A stretch of DNA of 14,026 nt. It comes from Desulfurococcales archaeon. GTDB taxonomy: Archaea > Thermoproteota > Thermoprotei_A > Sulfolobales > NBVN01. Shown in pieces: positions 6,728-13,726 of this stretch (positions are counted from its first letter, which is position 1; every line of letters starts with the position of its first letter). Both the position numbers and the translations under genes were made by a program. The stretch lies in the NCBI GenBank assembly GCA_023255965.1, contig JAGDWE010000071.1, positions 1 through 14,026 on the forward strand. The letters run 5' to 3'. Below the pieces are notes generated by a model. That model was given only the letters and a program-made list of their open reading frames with translations. It was not told the origin of the DNA and did not search any database.

Positions 6728-8413
6728 ATGAAGGTATGTGAGGCATTACTTAACGCTTTAATTAATGAGGGAGTCGAGTACTACTTCACAGTATACGCCG
6801 AACACACCTTAAGTTTGATAGTAGCTACGGAGTCTAGAGGAACGCCTAAATCAATAAATACGGCGTATGAGCCTGGAGCAGGCTTTATGGGAGTGGTGTA
6901 TCCTAGGGTCAGCGGTAAGCCGGGCGTATGCGTATTTACCGGCGGCCCCGGCGTATTAGGAGCTGTAAACCCTGTAGCCATGGCTTATGTGGAATCCGAT
7001 CCACTAGTAGTCATCGCTACTACGCCCCCTAGGGATATAGCGATAAAGAACGCGCTCCACGCGTTCCCTAATGAGTCAGATCAATTAAACGTATTTAGAT
7101 CCATAACTAAGAGGTGTTTTAAAGCAACGTCACCTAACGAAGTGCCGTATATCATAGCTAAGGCATTTAATACAGCGATGTCGGGACGCCCAGGGCCGGT
7201 GTACGTTGAGGTACCAGCGGATATGTTTAACGAGGAAGTAAAGGAATTCAACTACATTAAGATACCTGCATCAAGGCCTACAGCGAGTGAGGAGGTAGTT
7301 AATGTGGTTCTTAAGAAGGTGTTGAGCGCTAAGCGGCCTGTAATCATTGCTGGGAGAGGGGTAACCATATCTAACGCTGAGTCCGAGCTAATGGCTGTGG
7401 CGGAGTTCTTCGACATACCCGTATGTACCACCGTAATGGGTAAGGGAATTATATCACCTACTCACCCATTATATGGGGGTATAGCGGCTGGTAACCTAGG
7501 TGACTCGGTTTCTGAGGAATTACTGGCTAATGCTGACTTAGTACTAGCCATAGGCGTTAGATTCAGTCAGATGGGGACTGGAAGGTATTCGATGAAGATA
7601 GGGGGTGAATTAATACATGTCAACGTATCTGAAGACGAATTCGGCAGGGTTTTTAAGCCATCGCTAGCTATAGTCTCAGACGCTAAGGAATTCCTAACTA
7701 AGCTGCTAGTAGTAGCTAGGAGGGAGGGAATTGCAAGGATTAATAGGGGTAGCGCTGAATTGCTTAAGAGGCTATGGGGTGGAGTTAAGGAAGAGGTGCC
7801 TGAAGTCAAGGGCGAATTAATCGAGTCGTGGGAGGTAGTTAAGTCGTTGAGGACACTGCTCGACGAGAACACCATATTCGTAGGGGATGTAGGAGCGCAT
7901 AGGATTGAGACCTTCACCATGCCTGTATATAAGCCTAGGACCTACATAGTGACCACTAGCTACGTATCTATGGGGATGGGAGTACCGGGGGCAGTAGCAG
8001 CTAAGTTAGCGAGGAGGGACTCAAATGTAGTTGGCTTAGTAGGTGATGGCGGTTTCTTAATGACCGGCCTAGAGGTGGTTACAGCTGTTAGATACGGACT
8101 ACCTGTAATTATAGTTGTATTCAATGACTCATCATATAGGGTGTTAAGGATCTATGAGAAGGTAAGCTACGGCACAGATTTAACGCATAAGCTACCTCAA
8201 GTGAACTTTAGTGAACTAGCTAAGTCGTTAGGCGCTCATGGAATGAGGATTGAGAGGAGGGATGAGCTTAGGAGCGGGTTGGAGGAGGCATTAAGCCTAG
8301 CTAGGGATAAGCCGGTAGTAGTAGACGTATTGATAAACCCGGAGTCGATACCGCTACCTATGGTTAAGCTATATAAGGCTAGGTACGTTAGCGAGTTGAG
8401 TAGGAGGAGTTAA
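6728..8413 (+). CDS. ThDP-dependent 2-keto-acid enzyme (acetolactate synthase/decarboxylase superfamily)
   Basis: Cytosolic thiamine-diphosphate enzyme of 561 residues with the three domains of the acetolactate synthase/benzoylformate decarboxylase family: Pyr domain (~1-165), central domain (~187-320, including RPVIIAGRG) and PP domain (~370-545). The catalytic Glu48 is present in TAYEPGAG, and the cofactor motif is complete: GDGG at ~439 and ND at ~467. It departs from true acetolactate synthase. The usual GxPG turn after helix 1 is FTVYAEH, EQ is EP, and the GYAR segment is VVYPR. A role in branched-chain amino acids is therefore unlikely, and a decarboxylase or lyase acting on another 2-keto acid is more plausible. 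The dehydrogenase gene follows 71 bases later on the same strand, suggesting a shared pathway. The substrate is undetermined. Confidence 0.9.
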   Translation: MKVCEALLNALINEGVEYYFTVYAEHTLSLIVATESRGTPKSINTAYEPGAGFMGVVYPRVSGKPGVCVFTGGPGVLGAVNPVAMAYVESDPLVVIATTPPRDIAIKNALHAFPNESDQLNVFRSITKRCFKATSPNEVPYIIAKAFNTAMSGRPGPVYVEVPADMFNEEVKEFNYIKIPASRPTASEEVVNVVLKKVLSAKRPVIIAGRGVTISNAESELMAVAEFFDIPVCTTVMGKGIISPTHPLYGGIAAGNLGDSVSEELLANADLVLAIGVRFSQMGTGRYSMKIGGELIHVNVSEDEFGRVFKPSLAIVSDAKEFLTKLLVVARREGIARINRGSAELLKRLWGGVKEEVPEVKGELIESWEVVKSLRTLLDENTIFVGDVGAHRIETFTMPVYKPRTYIVTTSYVSMGMGVPGAVAAKLARRDSNVVGLVGDGGFLMTGLEVVTAVRYGLPVIIVVFNDSSYRVLRIYEKVSYGTDLTHKLPQVNFSELAKSLGAHGMRIERRDELRSGLEEALSLARDKPVVVDVLINPESIPLPMVKLYKARYVSELSRRS

Positions 8414-8475
8414 TTAACCTTACCGACATCACCAAATAATCTAAGACTTATTTTATTTGTTTATGGAAATGTATT

Positions 8476-8481
8476 GGTGGG
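8476..8481 (+). promoter_or_regulatory. Ribosome-binding site of the Ldh2-type dehydrogenase
   Basis: GGTGGG stands three bases before ATG 8485 and fixes that start. TATA-like runs (AAATAAT near 8434, TTATTTTATTT near 8448) upstream could give the gene its own promoter in addition to read-through from the ThDP gene. Confidence 0.55.
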
Positions 8482-8484
8482 TAT

Positions 8485-9528
8485 ATGACCGTATACGTGA
8501 GACATGACGATTTAATTAAATTCTCATCGGAGGTCTTAAGTAGGGTGGGGGTTCCGAGGGAACACGCAGATATAGTGGCTGATCACTTAGTGCTAGCTAA
8601 TTTAAGGGGCGTTGACTCACACGGAGTCATACGCCTACCTCTATACGTTAATGGGATATTATCAGGGGATATAAACCCTAATCCGCGGATTAAGGTAATT
8701 AGCGACGGCGGCTCATACGTGCATATAGACGGCGATAATGGAGTGGGTCAAGTAGTTGCCTTAAGGGCTACCGAATTAGCCATTGAGAGAGCTAGGAAGT
8801 ACGGAGTATGTGTTGTAGGCATTAAGAATTTAAAGCACATAGGCATGTTAGCCTATTACACGTTAAGGATGGTTAGCAACGGCATGGTGGGCATAGTAGC
8901 AGCTAACGCGTCACCTAATATAGCCCCGCTAGGATGTAAGAAGCCGATAACGGGCACTAATCCGCTGTCAATAGGGTTTCCAAGGAGGTACGAACCGCCT
9001 ATAGTCCTGGATATGGCCATGAGCGTGGTGGCTAGGGGGAAGATATTGGTCGCAGCCCATAAGGGGGAGAAGATACCTGAGGGGTGGGCGATGAATAAGG
9101 AAGGAAGGATGACAACTGATCCTAAGGAAGCGATAGAGGGGATACTGCTGCCATTCGGCGGTTATAAGGGGTTTGGACTAGCGGTAAGCATAGATGTACT
9201 ATGTGGCATAGTGCTAGGCGGCGGTTATAGCTTGAAGATGAGGAGGGGATTCTATAGTCAGGGAGGGGTATATATACAGGCAGTAAACATAGGTATGTTT
9301 AGACCTTATGAAGAATACTTAGATGAGATTGAAGAGTACGTTAAGGAAGTTAAATCAACGCCAACTGCTGAAGGCTTTGAGGTATTACTGCCAGGGGAGC
9401 CTGAGTATAGAACCTACTTAAAGAGGGTTAAGGAGGGTATACCATTAGATGATGAGACGTTTAAGGAGCTTAAGGAGCTATCGGTAAAATATGGGGTTGA
9501 GTTAGGGGTCATTCAGCCCTCTCAATAA
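8485..9528 (+). CDS. Ldh2-type malate/L-lactate/sulfolactate dehydrogenase
   Basis: NAD(P)-dependent 2-hydroxyacid/2-keto-acid oxidoreductase of the Ldh2/MDH2 family, unrelated to classical Rossmann malate dehydrogenases. The 347-residue product shows RGVDSHGVIRLP (41-52) with the family His46, DGDNGVGQV (82-90), NLKHIGMLAYY (115-125) with His118, GTNPLSIGFPR (157-167), LDMAMSVVARGKI (175-187) and LPFGGYKGFGLA (~227-238). Length is normal and nothing is missing. Family members reduce or oxidise malate, lactate, sulfolactate (ComC), ureidoglycolate or 2,3-diketogulonate, and sequence alone does not settle which. Its 3' end overlaps the convergent cyclophilin-like gene by 20 bases. Its position next to the ThDP enzyme suggests it supplies or consumes that enzyme's 2-keto acid. 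Confidence 0.93.
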   Translation: MTVYVRHDDLIKFSSEVLSRVGVPREHADIVADHLVLANLRGVDSHGVIRLPLYVNGILSGDINPNPRIKVISDGGSYVHIDGDNGVGQVVALRATELAIERARKYGVCVVGIKNLKHIGMLAYYTLRMVSNGMVGIVAANASPNIAPLGCKKPITGTNPLSIGFPRRYEPPIVLDMAMSVVARGKILVAAHKGEKIPEGWAMNKEGRMTTDPKEAIEGILLPFGGYKGFGLAVSIDVLCGIVLGGGYSLKMRRGFYSQGGVYIQAVNIGMFRPYEEYLDEIEEYVKEVKSTPTAEGFEVLLPGEPEYRTYLKRVKEGIPLDDETFKELKELSVKYGVELGVIQPSQ

Positions 9529-9898
9529 CTATTTTCTCCCTAAACCTAACCTTATTCAGTACCTCGAGATCACCTAGTACCTTACCTATGACGTTTACCG
9601 GGCTGGCAGGCCTTATCTCATCCCTATGCCTGCTTGCCGGCGTAGGCCCCCAGAATATACATAGCGAATTGCCCGGCGGCCAATACGCTATAGTGCCCTT
9701 CTCAACGACCTCTACCGCATTTTCCTCAGGTACGTGTACGGGTATTGCAAAGTATATTTCATTACCCCATAGATTAGCCAGACCCTCAATAGGTAATGCC
9801 CTAACAACCTCATTAAACGTCCTGGGGCTGAATTCGTCTGTTAACTCAGCCGTTAACTCACCGATAGATTTAGATTTAATCCTAACCTTAACCTTCAC
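9509..9898 (-). CDS. Cyclophilin-like fold protein (DUF369/TM1367-type)
   Basis: A 129-residue protein with the pattern of small cyclophilin-like beta-barrel proteins: a central EIYFAIPVHVPEEN strand region, the hallmark AYWPPGNSLCIFWGPTP (~70-86), and a closing SPVNVIGKVLG (~98-108). The same YWPPG-x3-CIF[WY]G motif appears in the gene at 9963, so the two are relatives and this strand is the coding one. Start GTG 9898 has GGTGG (9904-9908) five bases upstream. It overlaps the Ldh2 gene tail-to-tail by 20 bases and shares a two-way promoter with the gene at 9963. Biochemical role is unknown; family members are not proven peptidyl-prolyl isomerases. Confidence 0.82.
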   Translation of the reverse strand: MKVKVRIKSKSIGELTAELTDEFSPRTFNEVVRALPIEGLANLWGNEIYFAIPVHVPEENAVEVVEKGTIAYWPPGNSLCIFWGPTPASRHRDEIRPASPVNVIGKVLGDLEVLNKVRFREKIVIERAE

Positions 9899-9925
9899 CT
9901 AAACCACCGAACACTTTAATTAACA

Positions 9926-9941
9926 TTTATAGTTTTAAATA
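9926..9941. promoter_or_regulatory. Two-way promoter between the cyclophilin-like genes
   Basis: TTTATAGTTTTAAATA contains TATA-like cores for both strands. TTTTAAATA (9933-9941) is centred 26 bases before ATG 9963, predicting a leaderless or nearly leaderless mRNA. On the minus strand ACTATAAATG (9924-9933) predicts a start near 9905, at the ribosome-binding site of the 129-residue gene. Confidence 0.5.
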
Positions 9942-9962
9942 CAACTACATCTAGGTCAGATC

Positions 9963-10682
9963 ATGCTGGTTGAGGTGTTAAGCAGAGATGATTCATTCGT
10001 TATTGATGTACCTGATGATATAGCTAATGTACTGCCGTTTAAGTCTGAGTTAATTAGGTGGAAGGAGGAATTATACTTCAGAACCCCCTACGAGGCTGAT
10101 TTAAGTAGTTTAAAGAGGTACGTGAGGGTTGAGGTAGGTAAAGCGTATTACTGGCCGCCAGGTAAGGCGTTCTGCATATTCTACGGAATTAGTGAGCCTT
10201 ATACGGAGGTCTACTTAATAGGTAATTACTTAGGCACCTTAAGCCATTTAAGAAGGATCAATGAAGGTGAAGTTGATATACGTAAACACGAACTATACGG
10301 TGAGTTAAGCCCATTAACCGAGTCGCTCATTAAGTTGGGTTACGCAGTATCAACGCCTCTTAGCGATGGGGTTAGGGTAATTATGGCGTCTAAGTACTTA
10401 GGTGGAGCACGTATAGCTCTCTCAGCAACTAAGGAGGACTTCGGGATCTATATTGAAAGCGACTCATTCTTTAAGTACAGCGAAGGTCCCCAGGACCTGA
10501 GGCTCGCTCACAGGCTTAAGCATAAAGTAAATTCATTAACTAACTCAGTTCGACTGGATTTAAGTGAGGATGGCTACGTATGCTTAACGGCGACAGCCAA
10601 TGATTTAACTCAATTAGCTGCAGTCGTTAATGAACTAGAGTATGCCTATCAATATGTGTTAAAGGAGTTAATTGCCACGTAG
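9963..10682 (+). CDS. Cyclophilin-like domain fused to an unrecognised C-terminal domain
   Basis: A 239-residue protein. Residues ~25-105 match the cyclophilin-like pattern of the neighbouring 129-residue gene: ELYFRTPYEAD, then YYWPPGKAFCIFYGISEPYT (~62-81) and VYLIGNYLG. From ~115 on there is a second domain, LTESLIKLGYAVSTPLSDGVR to the end, with mixed alpha/beta character and no motif I can name. It ends in a helix (LAAVVNELEYAYQYVLKEL). ATG 9963 is the first possible start after the promoter. The lyase gene follows 24 bases later on the same strand, so co-transcription is likely and the protein may assist or regulate that pathway. This is inference from position only. Confidence 0.8.
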   Translation: MLVEVLSRDDSFVIDVPDDIANVLPFKSELIRWKEELYFRTPYEADLSSLKRYVRVEVGKAYYWPPGKAFCIFYGISEPYTEVYLIGNYLGTLSHLRRINEGEVDIRKHELYGELSPLTESLIKLGYAVSTPLSDGVRVIMASKYLGGARIALSATKEDFGIYIESDSFFKYSEGPQDLRLAHRLKHKVNSLTNSVRLDLSEDGYVCLTATANDLTQLAAVVNELEYAYQYVLKELIAT

Positions 10683-10706
10683 TTGAATATAAATTAGTGA
10701 TGGGCC

Positions 10707-11864
10707 ATGAAGTACTTCCTCGGTTTTGAGAGAAGCGACGGCAGCGTAGGTGTTAGGAATAAAGTCCTAATACTACCTACGGTGATATGCGTTAATGATT
10801 TAGCGACTAAGTTGGAGGCCTTAGTTAGCAATACCGTAGCCACTCCGCATACATGTGGATGCACTCAATTGGGGATCGATTACGAAATCACCTATAGGAC
10901 TTTACTTGGGACGGCGTTAAATCCAAACATATACTCAGTACTCGTTGTAGGTCTTGGGTGTGAGAAGGTCAGGGCTAGTAGATTAGCTGATGACATAGCT
11001 AGGAGCGGTAAATGGGTTGAAGTAGTTGAGGTCCAGGAGCTAGGCTATGAGGGATGCATAGATAGAGGTGTTAGGATACTGAGGGACATGGTTAATAATG
11101 CAGGTCGGTTAAGTAGGAGGGCATTCGATCTATCAAGCCTTGTCGTAGGGCTCGAGTGCGGGGGCTCTGACTCAACCTCATCCATCGCAGCTAATCCAGT
11201 AGTAGGCTACGTAAGTGATAAATTAGTTGACTTAGGGGCCACGGTCATATTCTCGGAGACGCCTGAAGCGATAGGGGCTGAACATGTATTACTTAAGAGG
11301 GTAGTTAATGAGGAGCTCGGCGAAAGGCTAGTAGGATACATTAAATGGTTTGAGGAGGAGGTCATTAAAGAGGGTCTAGATATAAGGGGGACGAACCCAA
11401 CGCCGGGCAACATAGCTGGCGGGCTGACGACTCTTGAGGAGAAGTCATTAGGGGCAATAATTAAGAGCGGCTCAAGGCCCATAACTGACGTGGTCGACTA
11501 CGCGGAGAGACCAAGACGTAAGGGCGTAGTGTTCATGAATACCCCTGGATATGACGTAGAGTCCGTGACCGGGATGGTTGCAGGAGGAGCTCAATTGGTG
11601 ATCTTCACCACCGGGCTAGGGACTCCCACGGGGTCTGCTATAGCTCCTGTAATTAAAGTCACGGGTAACCCGAGCACCTACCGTAAATTAAGTAGCATAA
11701 TAGACGTGAATGTAGGCACATTAATTGAGGGCAGGGAGACGCTAGAGGAGGCTGGTGAGAGGTTATTTAATGAAGTCGTGGAAGTCGCTTCAGGCAAGTT
11801 GACCGCATCTGAGATCATGGGCCATAAGGAATACTCCATATGGAGGGTCAAGACCTCATTCTAA
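10707..11864 (+). CDS. UxaA/GarD-family dehydratase or sulfo-lyase, large subunit without SAF domain (SuyB-like)
   Basis: A 385-residue protein covering the UxaA/GarD catalytic region: FERSDGSVGVRNKVLILPT (7-25), HTCGC (48-52), GLGCEK (82-87), ECGGSDSTSSIAANPVVG (150-167), IFSETPEAIG (181-190), MNTPGYDVESVTG (277-289), AGGAQLVIFTTGLGTPTG (292-309), and PVIKVTGNPS. Cys50, Cys52, Cys85 and Cys151 are probable metal/iron ligands or catalytic residues. Classical altronate dehydratase is ~490-500 residues with an N-terminal SAF domain. That domain is absent here, as in (R)-sulfolactate sulfo-lyase subunit beta and some archaeal homologues that pair with a ~90-residue SAF subunit. No SAF gene is seen in the window. 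It is probably co-transcribed with the preceding gene and overlaps dtdA tail-to-tail by 4 bases. The reaction class is well supported; the substrate is not. Confidence 0.92.
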   Translation: MKYFLGFERSDGSVGVRNKVLILPTVICVNDLATKLEALVSNTVATPHTCGCTQLGIDYEITYRTLLGTALNPNIYSVLVVGLGCEKVRASRLADDIARSGKWVEVVEVQELGYEGCIDRGVRILRDMVNNAGRLSRRAFDLSSLVVGLECGGSDSTSSIAANPVVGYVSDKLVDLGATVIFSETPEAIGAEHVLLKRVVNEELGERLVGYIKWFEEEVIKEGLDIRGTNPTPGNIAGGLTTLEEKSLGAIIKSGSRPITDVVDYAERPRRKGVVFMNTPGYDVESVTGMVAGGAQLVIFTTGLGTPTGSAIAPVIKVTGNPSTYRKLSSIIDVNVGTLIEGRETLEEAGERLFNEVVEVASGKLTASEIMGHKEYSIWRVKTSF

Positions 11865-12694
11865 GCCTCAATGAGCTCTAAGTTGCTTTCCTTAGCTAAC
11901 TCCTTCACTATCTTCTTAGCGATTGAGTGTGCTTTATCATCAATTACTACCCTTCTAGTTCTAACCGACGAGTAATCCACCGCATAGCTAATTAAGTTCC
12001 TTAACGTCTTCGCATCATCCTTAAACTGCCTTAATACATAATTAGGTACTATATGACCGTAGCATTCATCAGTTTTTAGCGCCCTAGACGTGAATAAGGC
12101 CGCATAGTGATTACCTCCAACACCTACCGTAGGAATGCATTTAACGCTGTCGCTCAGCGAAGTGATTACTGATCGAGCAACTACCTCCTGCGCCTCCTTA
12201 ATGAGCCACTCATCTAATGAGCTACCTAACTCAACGAATGTTATGGGCCTCCTAACCCTAAAGGGGCCGTGATGAGTTACCTCATAGGTGACTGTAAAAT
12301 CACTTAACTTAAGTAAGTCCCTATACTTAACTAGGTTAAGCAGCAACGACTTAGCTAGCGGTGGGTTAGATGGCGGGAGGTACGGTAAATTAGCGCTTAA
12401 ACTTAAATCATGGATTGGGATGCCCACATGATGCGTCGTAAATGACTTAATATGTTGCGCTGATGAATGCTTAGATAGTACTACATAGTAGTCAACGTCT
12501 AAGAGGTCGTCGAGGAATTCGAATTCGGTGACTACCGAATTAAACCCGATTAATACGGCGTTTAAGTCCTTAATAACATGTGCTTTAAGGCCGTTGATGA
12601 TAGATTCCACACCACTTACTAAGGATAGAATGACATCGGCTATACCCTTACCGGCTTCATCCAACGTGCTGAATACTATTCCAACACTACTCAA
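11861..12694 (-). CDS. dtdA: D-aminoacyl-tRNA deacylase (DtdA/DTD2, GEK1 family)
   Basis: Zinc-dependent proofreading enzyme that removes D-amino acids wrongly attached to tRNA, the archaeal and plant type. The 277-residue product holds the family motifs: SKHSSAQHIKSFTTHHVG (74-91), VTYEVTHHGPFRVRRP (135-150), FVELGSS (153-159) and PTVGVGGNHYAA (188-199), containing the conserved His and Asn residues. Length is normal. The start is TTG 12694, with AAGGTG (12701-12706) six bases upstream; no ATG or GTG fits better, and the first strand SVGIVFST follows directly. It lies on the opposite strand to the lyase operon with overlapping stops, so it appears functionally independent of it. Confidence 0.94.
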   Translation of the reverse strand: MSSVGIVFSTLDEAGKGIADVILSLVSGVESIINGLKAHVIKDLNAVLIGFNSVVTEFEFLDDLLDVDYYVVLSKHSSAQHIKSFTTHHVGIPIHDLSLSANLPYLPPSNPPLAKSLLLNLVKYRDLLKLSDFTVTYEVTHHGPFRVRRPITFVELGSSLDEWLIKEAQEVVARSVITSLSDSVKCIPTVGVGGNHYAALFTSRALKTDECYGHIVPNYVLRQFKDDAKTLRNLISYAVDYSSVRTRRVVIDDKAHSIAKKIVKELAKESNLELIEA

Positions 12695-12737
12695 TTAATA
12701 CACCTTAAGATATGGAATGCTATTCAGGTATTTAACC

Positions 12738-12750
12738 TATATAATAAATT
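12738..12750. promoter_or_regulatory. TATA-like sequence, possibly two-way, upstream of dtdA
   Basis: TATATAATAAATT on plus (AATTTATTATATA on minus). On the minus strand it predicts a start near 12715, ~20 bases before the dtdA TTG. On the plus strand it predicts a start near 12766-12770, exactly where the GC-richer hairpin region begins. Confidence 0.45.
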
Positions 12751-12765
12751 ACATAATACGTTGAG

Positions 12766-12935
12766 ATAGGGGGTTGCCTTCATGACTTGACGTCGTTGTC
12801 CGCTTCTCGCTTCCATCATTCAACACGTCGACCATCCTAACAGAAGCACCTATTCCCCCTTAGCTGACGGCCCCGCCGTGAATAGTAGATGTCCGCCCCA
12901 CTAGTGCTTCCACCATCTGCGAAGCAGCTTTACGG
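12766..12935 (+). ncRNA. Candidate structured noncoding RNA
   Basis: A 340-base gap between dtdA and the next gene has no reading frame, but its central ~170 bases are GC-richer than the AT-rich flanks and hold several inverted repeats. AGGGGG (12768-12773) can pair with CCCCCT (12855-12860). GAAGCAC (12843-12849) pairs with GTGCTTC (12904-12910) and encloses the perfect hairpin ACGGC-CCC-GCCGT (12867-12879). CTGC-GAA-GCAG (12917-12927) follows. A TATA-like box ~26 bases before 12768 supports plus-strand transcription. It matches no RNA family I can recognise; RNase P and SRP RNA were tested by eye and rejected. Strand and ends are uncertain. Confidence 0.3.
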
Positions 12936-13000
12936 AGGCCTTAAGCGAATTAACTGTTCAATAATGCTAGCTTAGTGTTATCGATGTCGTTGGTTAAAGT

Positions 13001-13035
13001 AGGAAGGCAAGTTTATAAACTTCTTACTCCTTCCT
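13001..13035 (+). promoter_or_regulatory. Palindromic promoter of the 211-residue gene
   Basis: TTTATAAA (13012-13019) predicts a start near 13041, 14 bases before TTG 13055. The TATA box sits inside a perfect 14-base palindrome, AAGTTTATAAACTT (13009-13022), itself between AGGAAGG (13001-13007) and CCTTCCT (13029-13035). Nested inverted repeats around a TATA box suggest a repressor or activator site. GGCGGGGG (13043-13050) is the only possible ribosome-binding sequence. Confidence 0.55.
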
Positions 13036-13054
13036 TCTTTAAGGCGGGGGCTTT

Positions 13055-13690
13055 TTGATCGTAGCTCTATGCGATGTGTTTAGGTATGAATTACCCGTAG
13101 TTGGGGAGGTAAGTAAATTAATTAGTAAGTTGGTTGAGGAGATTAGGTCGTTAGGTGATTCACCAACTTATATTAGGGTGAGCGTTAATGTATTGGATGA
13201 GTTATTAGACATATTTAGGGGTATTATAGTCCCGAATCAAGCGGCACAGTACGTAATGCTGAGGATGAATTCCAGTTATGTAACTGAGTTACTTAAGGAG
13301 GTAATTAAGTTAGGTGTTAAGAACTCCTACATAGCTTTAGTTGCATGTGGGTTAGGCTACGAACTGCCTGAGGAGGTATATCTAGGTGATATCTACTTAA
13401 GGATTAAAACCACGCCATTAAGTTACGCGTTAACTTATGCTAGGATAGCAGTAAAGTCGGGTACATTACTAGACTTAGAGGGTATTAAGTTTAACATATG
13501 TACATTAACTGACGAGCTTAAGTTAGTTGGATGCCTGATAACTAGTAATACATTGGCGCTCTCTAACGATTTATTAAATGATATTATCCACTCACTCGAT
13601 AACTACATGAGCAAGCTAGGTCTCAACTCCAGGCACATCTCATGGATCCTAAATCCAAGGTTAATGAATTTACTTATAATAGACTACTGA
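13055..13690 (+). CDS. Hypothetical protein, 211 residues, unrecognised
   Basis: I do not recognise this family. The product begins MIVALCDVFRYELPVVGEV, is rich in Leu, Ile, Val and Tyr, and is predicted mostly helical with short strands. No metal site, Walker motif, signal peptide or clear membrane span is seen; LLDLEGIKFNICTL and KNSYIALVACGLGYELP look like buried strands. The TTG start fits the TATA box at 13012-13019 and no better ATG or GTG lies nearby; GTG 13076 would remove the first strand. The start codon sits in a T5 run directly after GGGGGC. Base composition is clearly more AT-rich (many TTA, GTT, AAT, ATA codons) than the neighbouring genes, which may mean late acquisition. It stands between two hairpin-rich noncoding stretches. 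A long, uninterrupted frame with a strong promoter supports a real gene. Confidence 0.78.
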   Translation: MIVALCDVFRYELPVVGEVSKLISKLVEEIRSLGDSPTYIRVSVNVLDELLDIFRGIIVPNQAAQYVMLRMNSSYVTELLKEVIKLGVKNSYIALVACGLGYELPEEVYLGDIYLRIKTTPLSYALTYARIAVKSGTLLDLEGIKFNICTLTDELKLVGCLITSNTLALSNDLLNDIIHSLDNYMSKLGLNSRHISWILNPRLMNLLIIDY

Positions 13691-13726
13691 CTTAGCGATA
13701 AGCTTTAACCCCTCCCTGCTCTAAGT

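Noticed and set aside
6728..8413. Acetolactate synthase large subunit (ilvB)
   Set aside because: Cofactor motifs are shared by the whole family, while the acetolactate synthase-typical GxPG, EQGA and GYAR segments are altered and no small subunit or other ilv gene is adjacent.
9588..9902. 104-residue plus-strand frame opposite the 129-residue cyclophilin-like gene
   Set aside because: The minus frame carries the YWPPG/CIFWG motif shared with the 9963 gene and has a GGTGG site; the plus frame has neither and is a shadow.
10707..11864. Firm naming as suyB or uxaA
   Set aside because: The family spans altronate, galactarate and sulfolactate lyases; absence of SAF favours the split type but does not identify the substrate.
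12766..12935. RNase P RNA (minimal Thermoproteaceae type) or SRP RNA
   Set aside because: ACAGAAG and CTTAG fragments recall RNase P conserved region V, but the GGAAAGTCC-like region I is missing and the order does not fit; the SRP GGAAG/AGCA internal loop is also not found.
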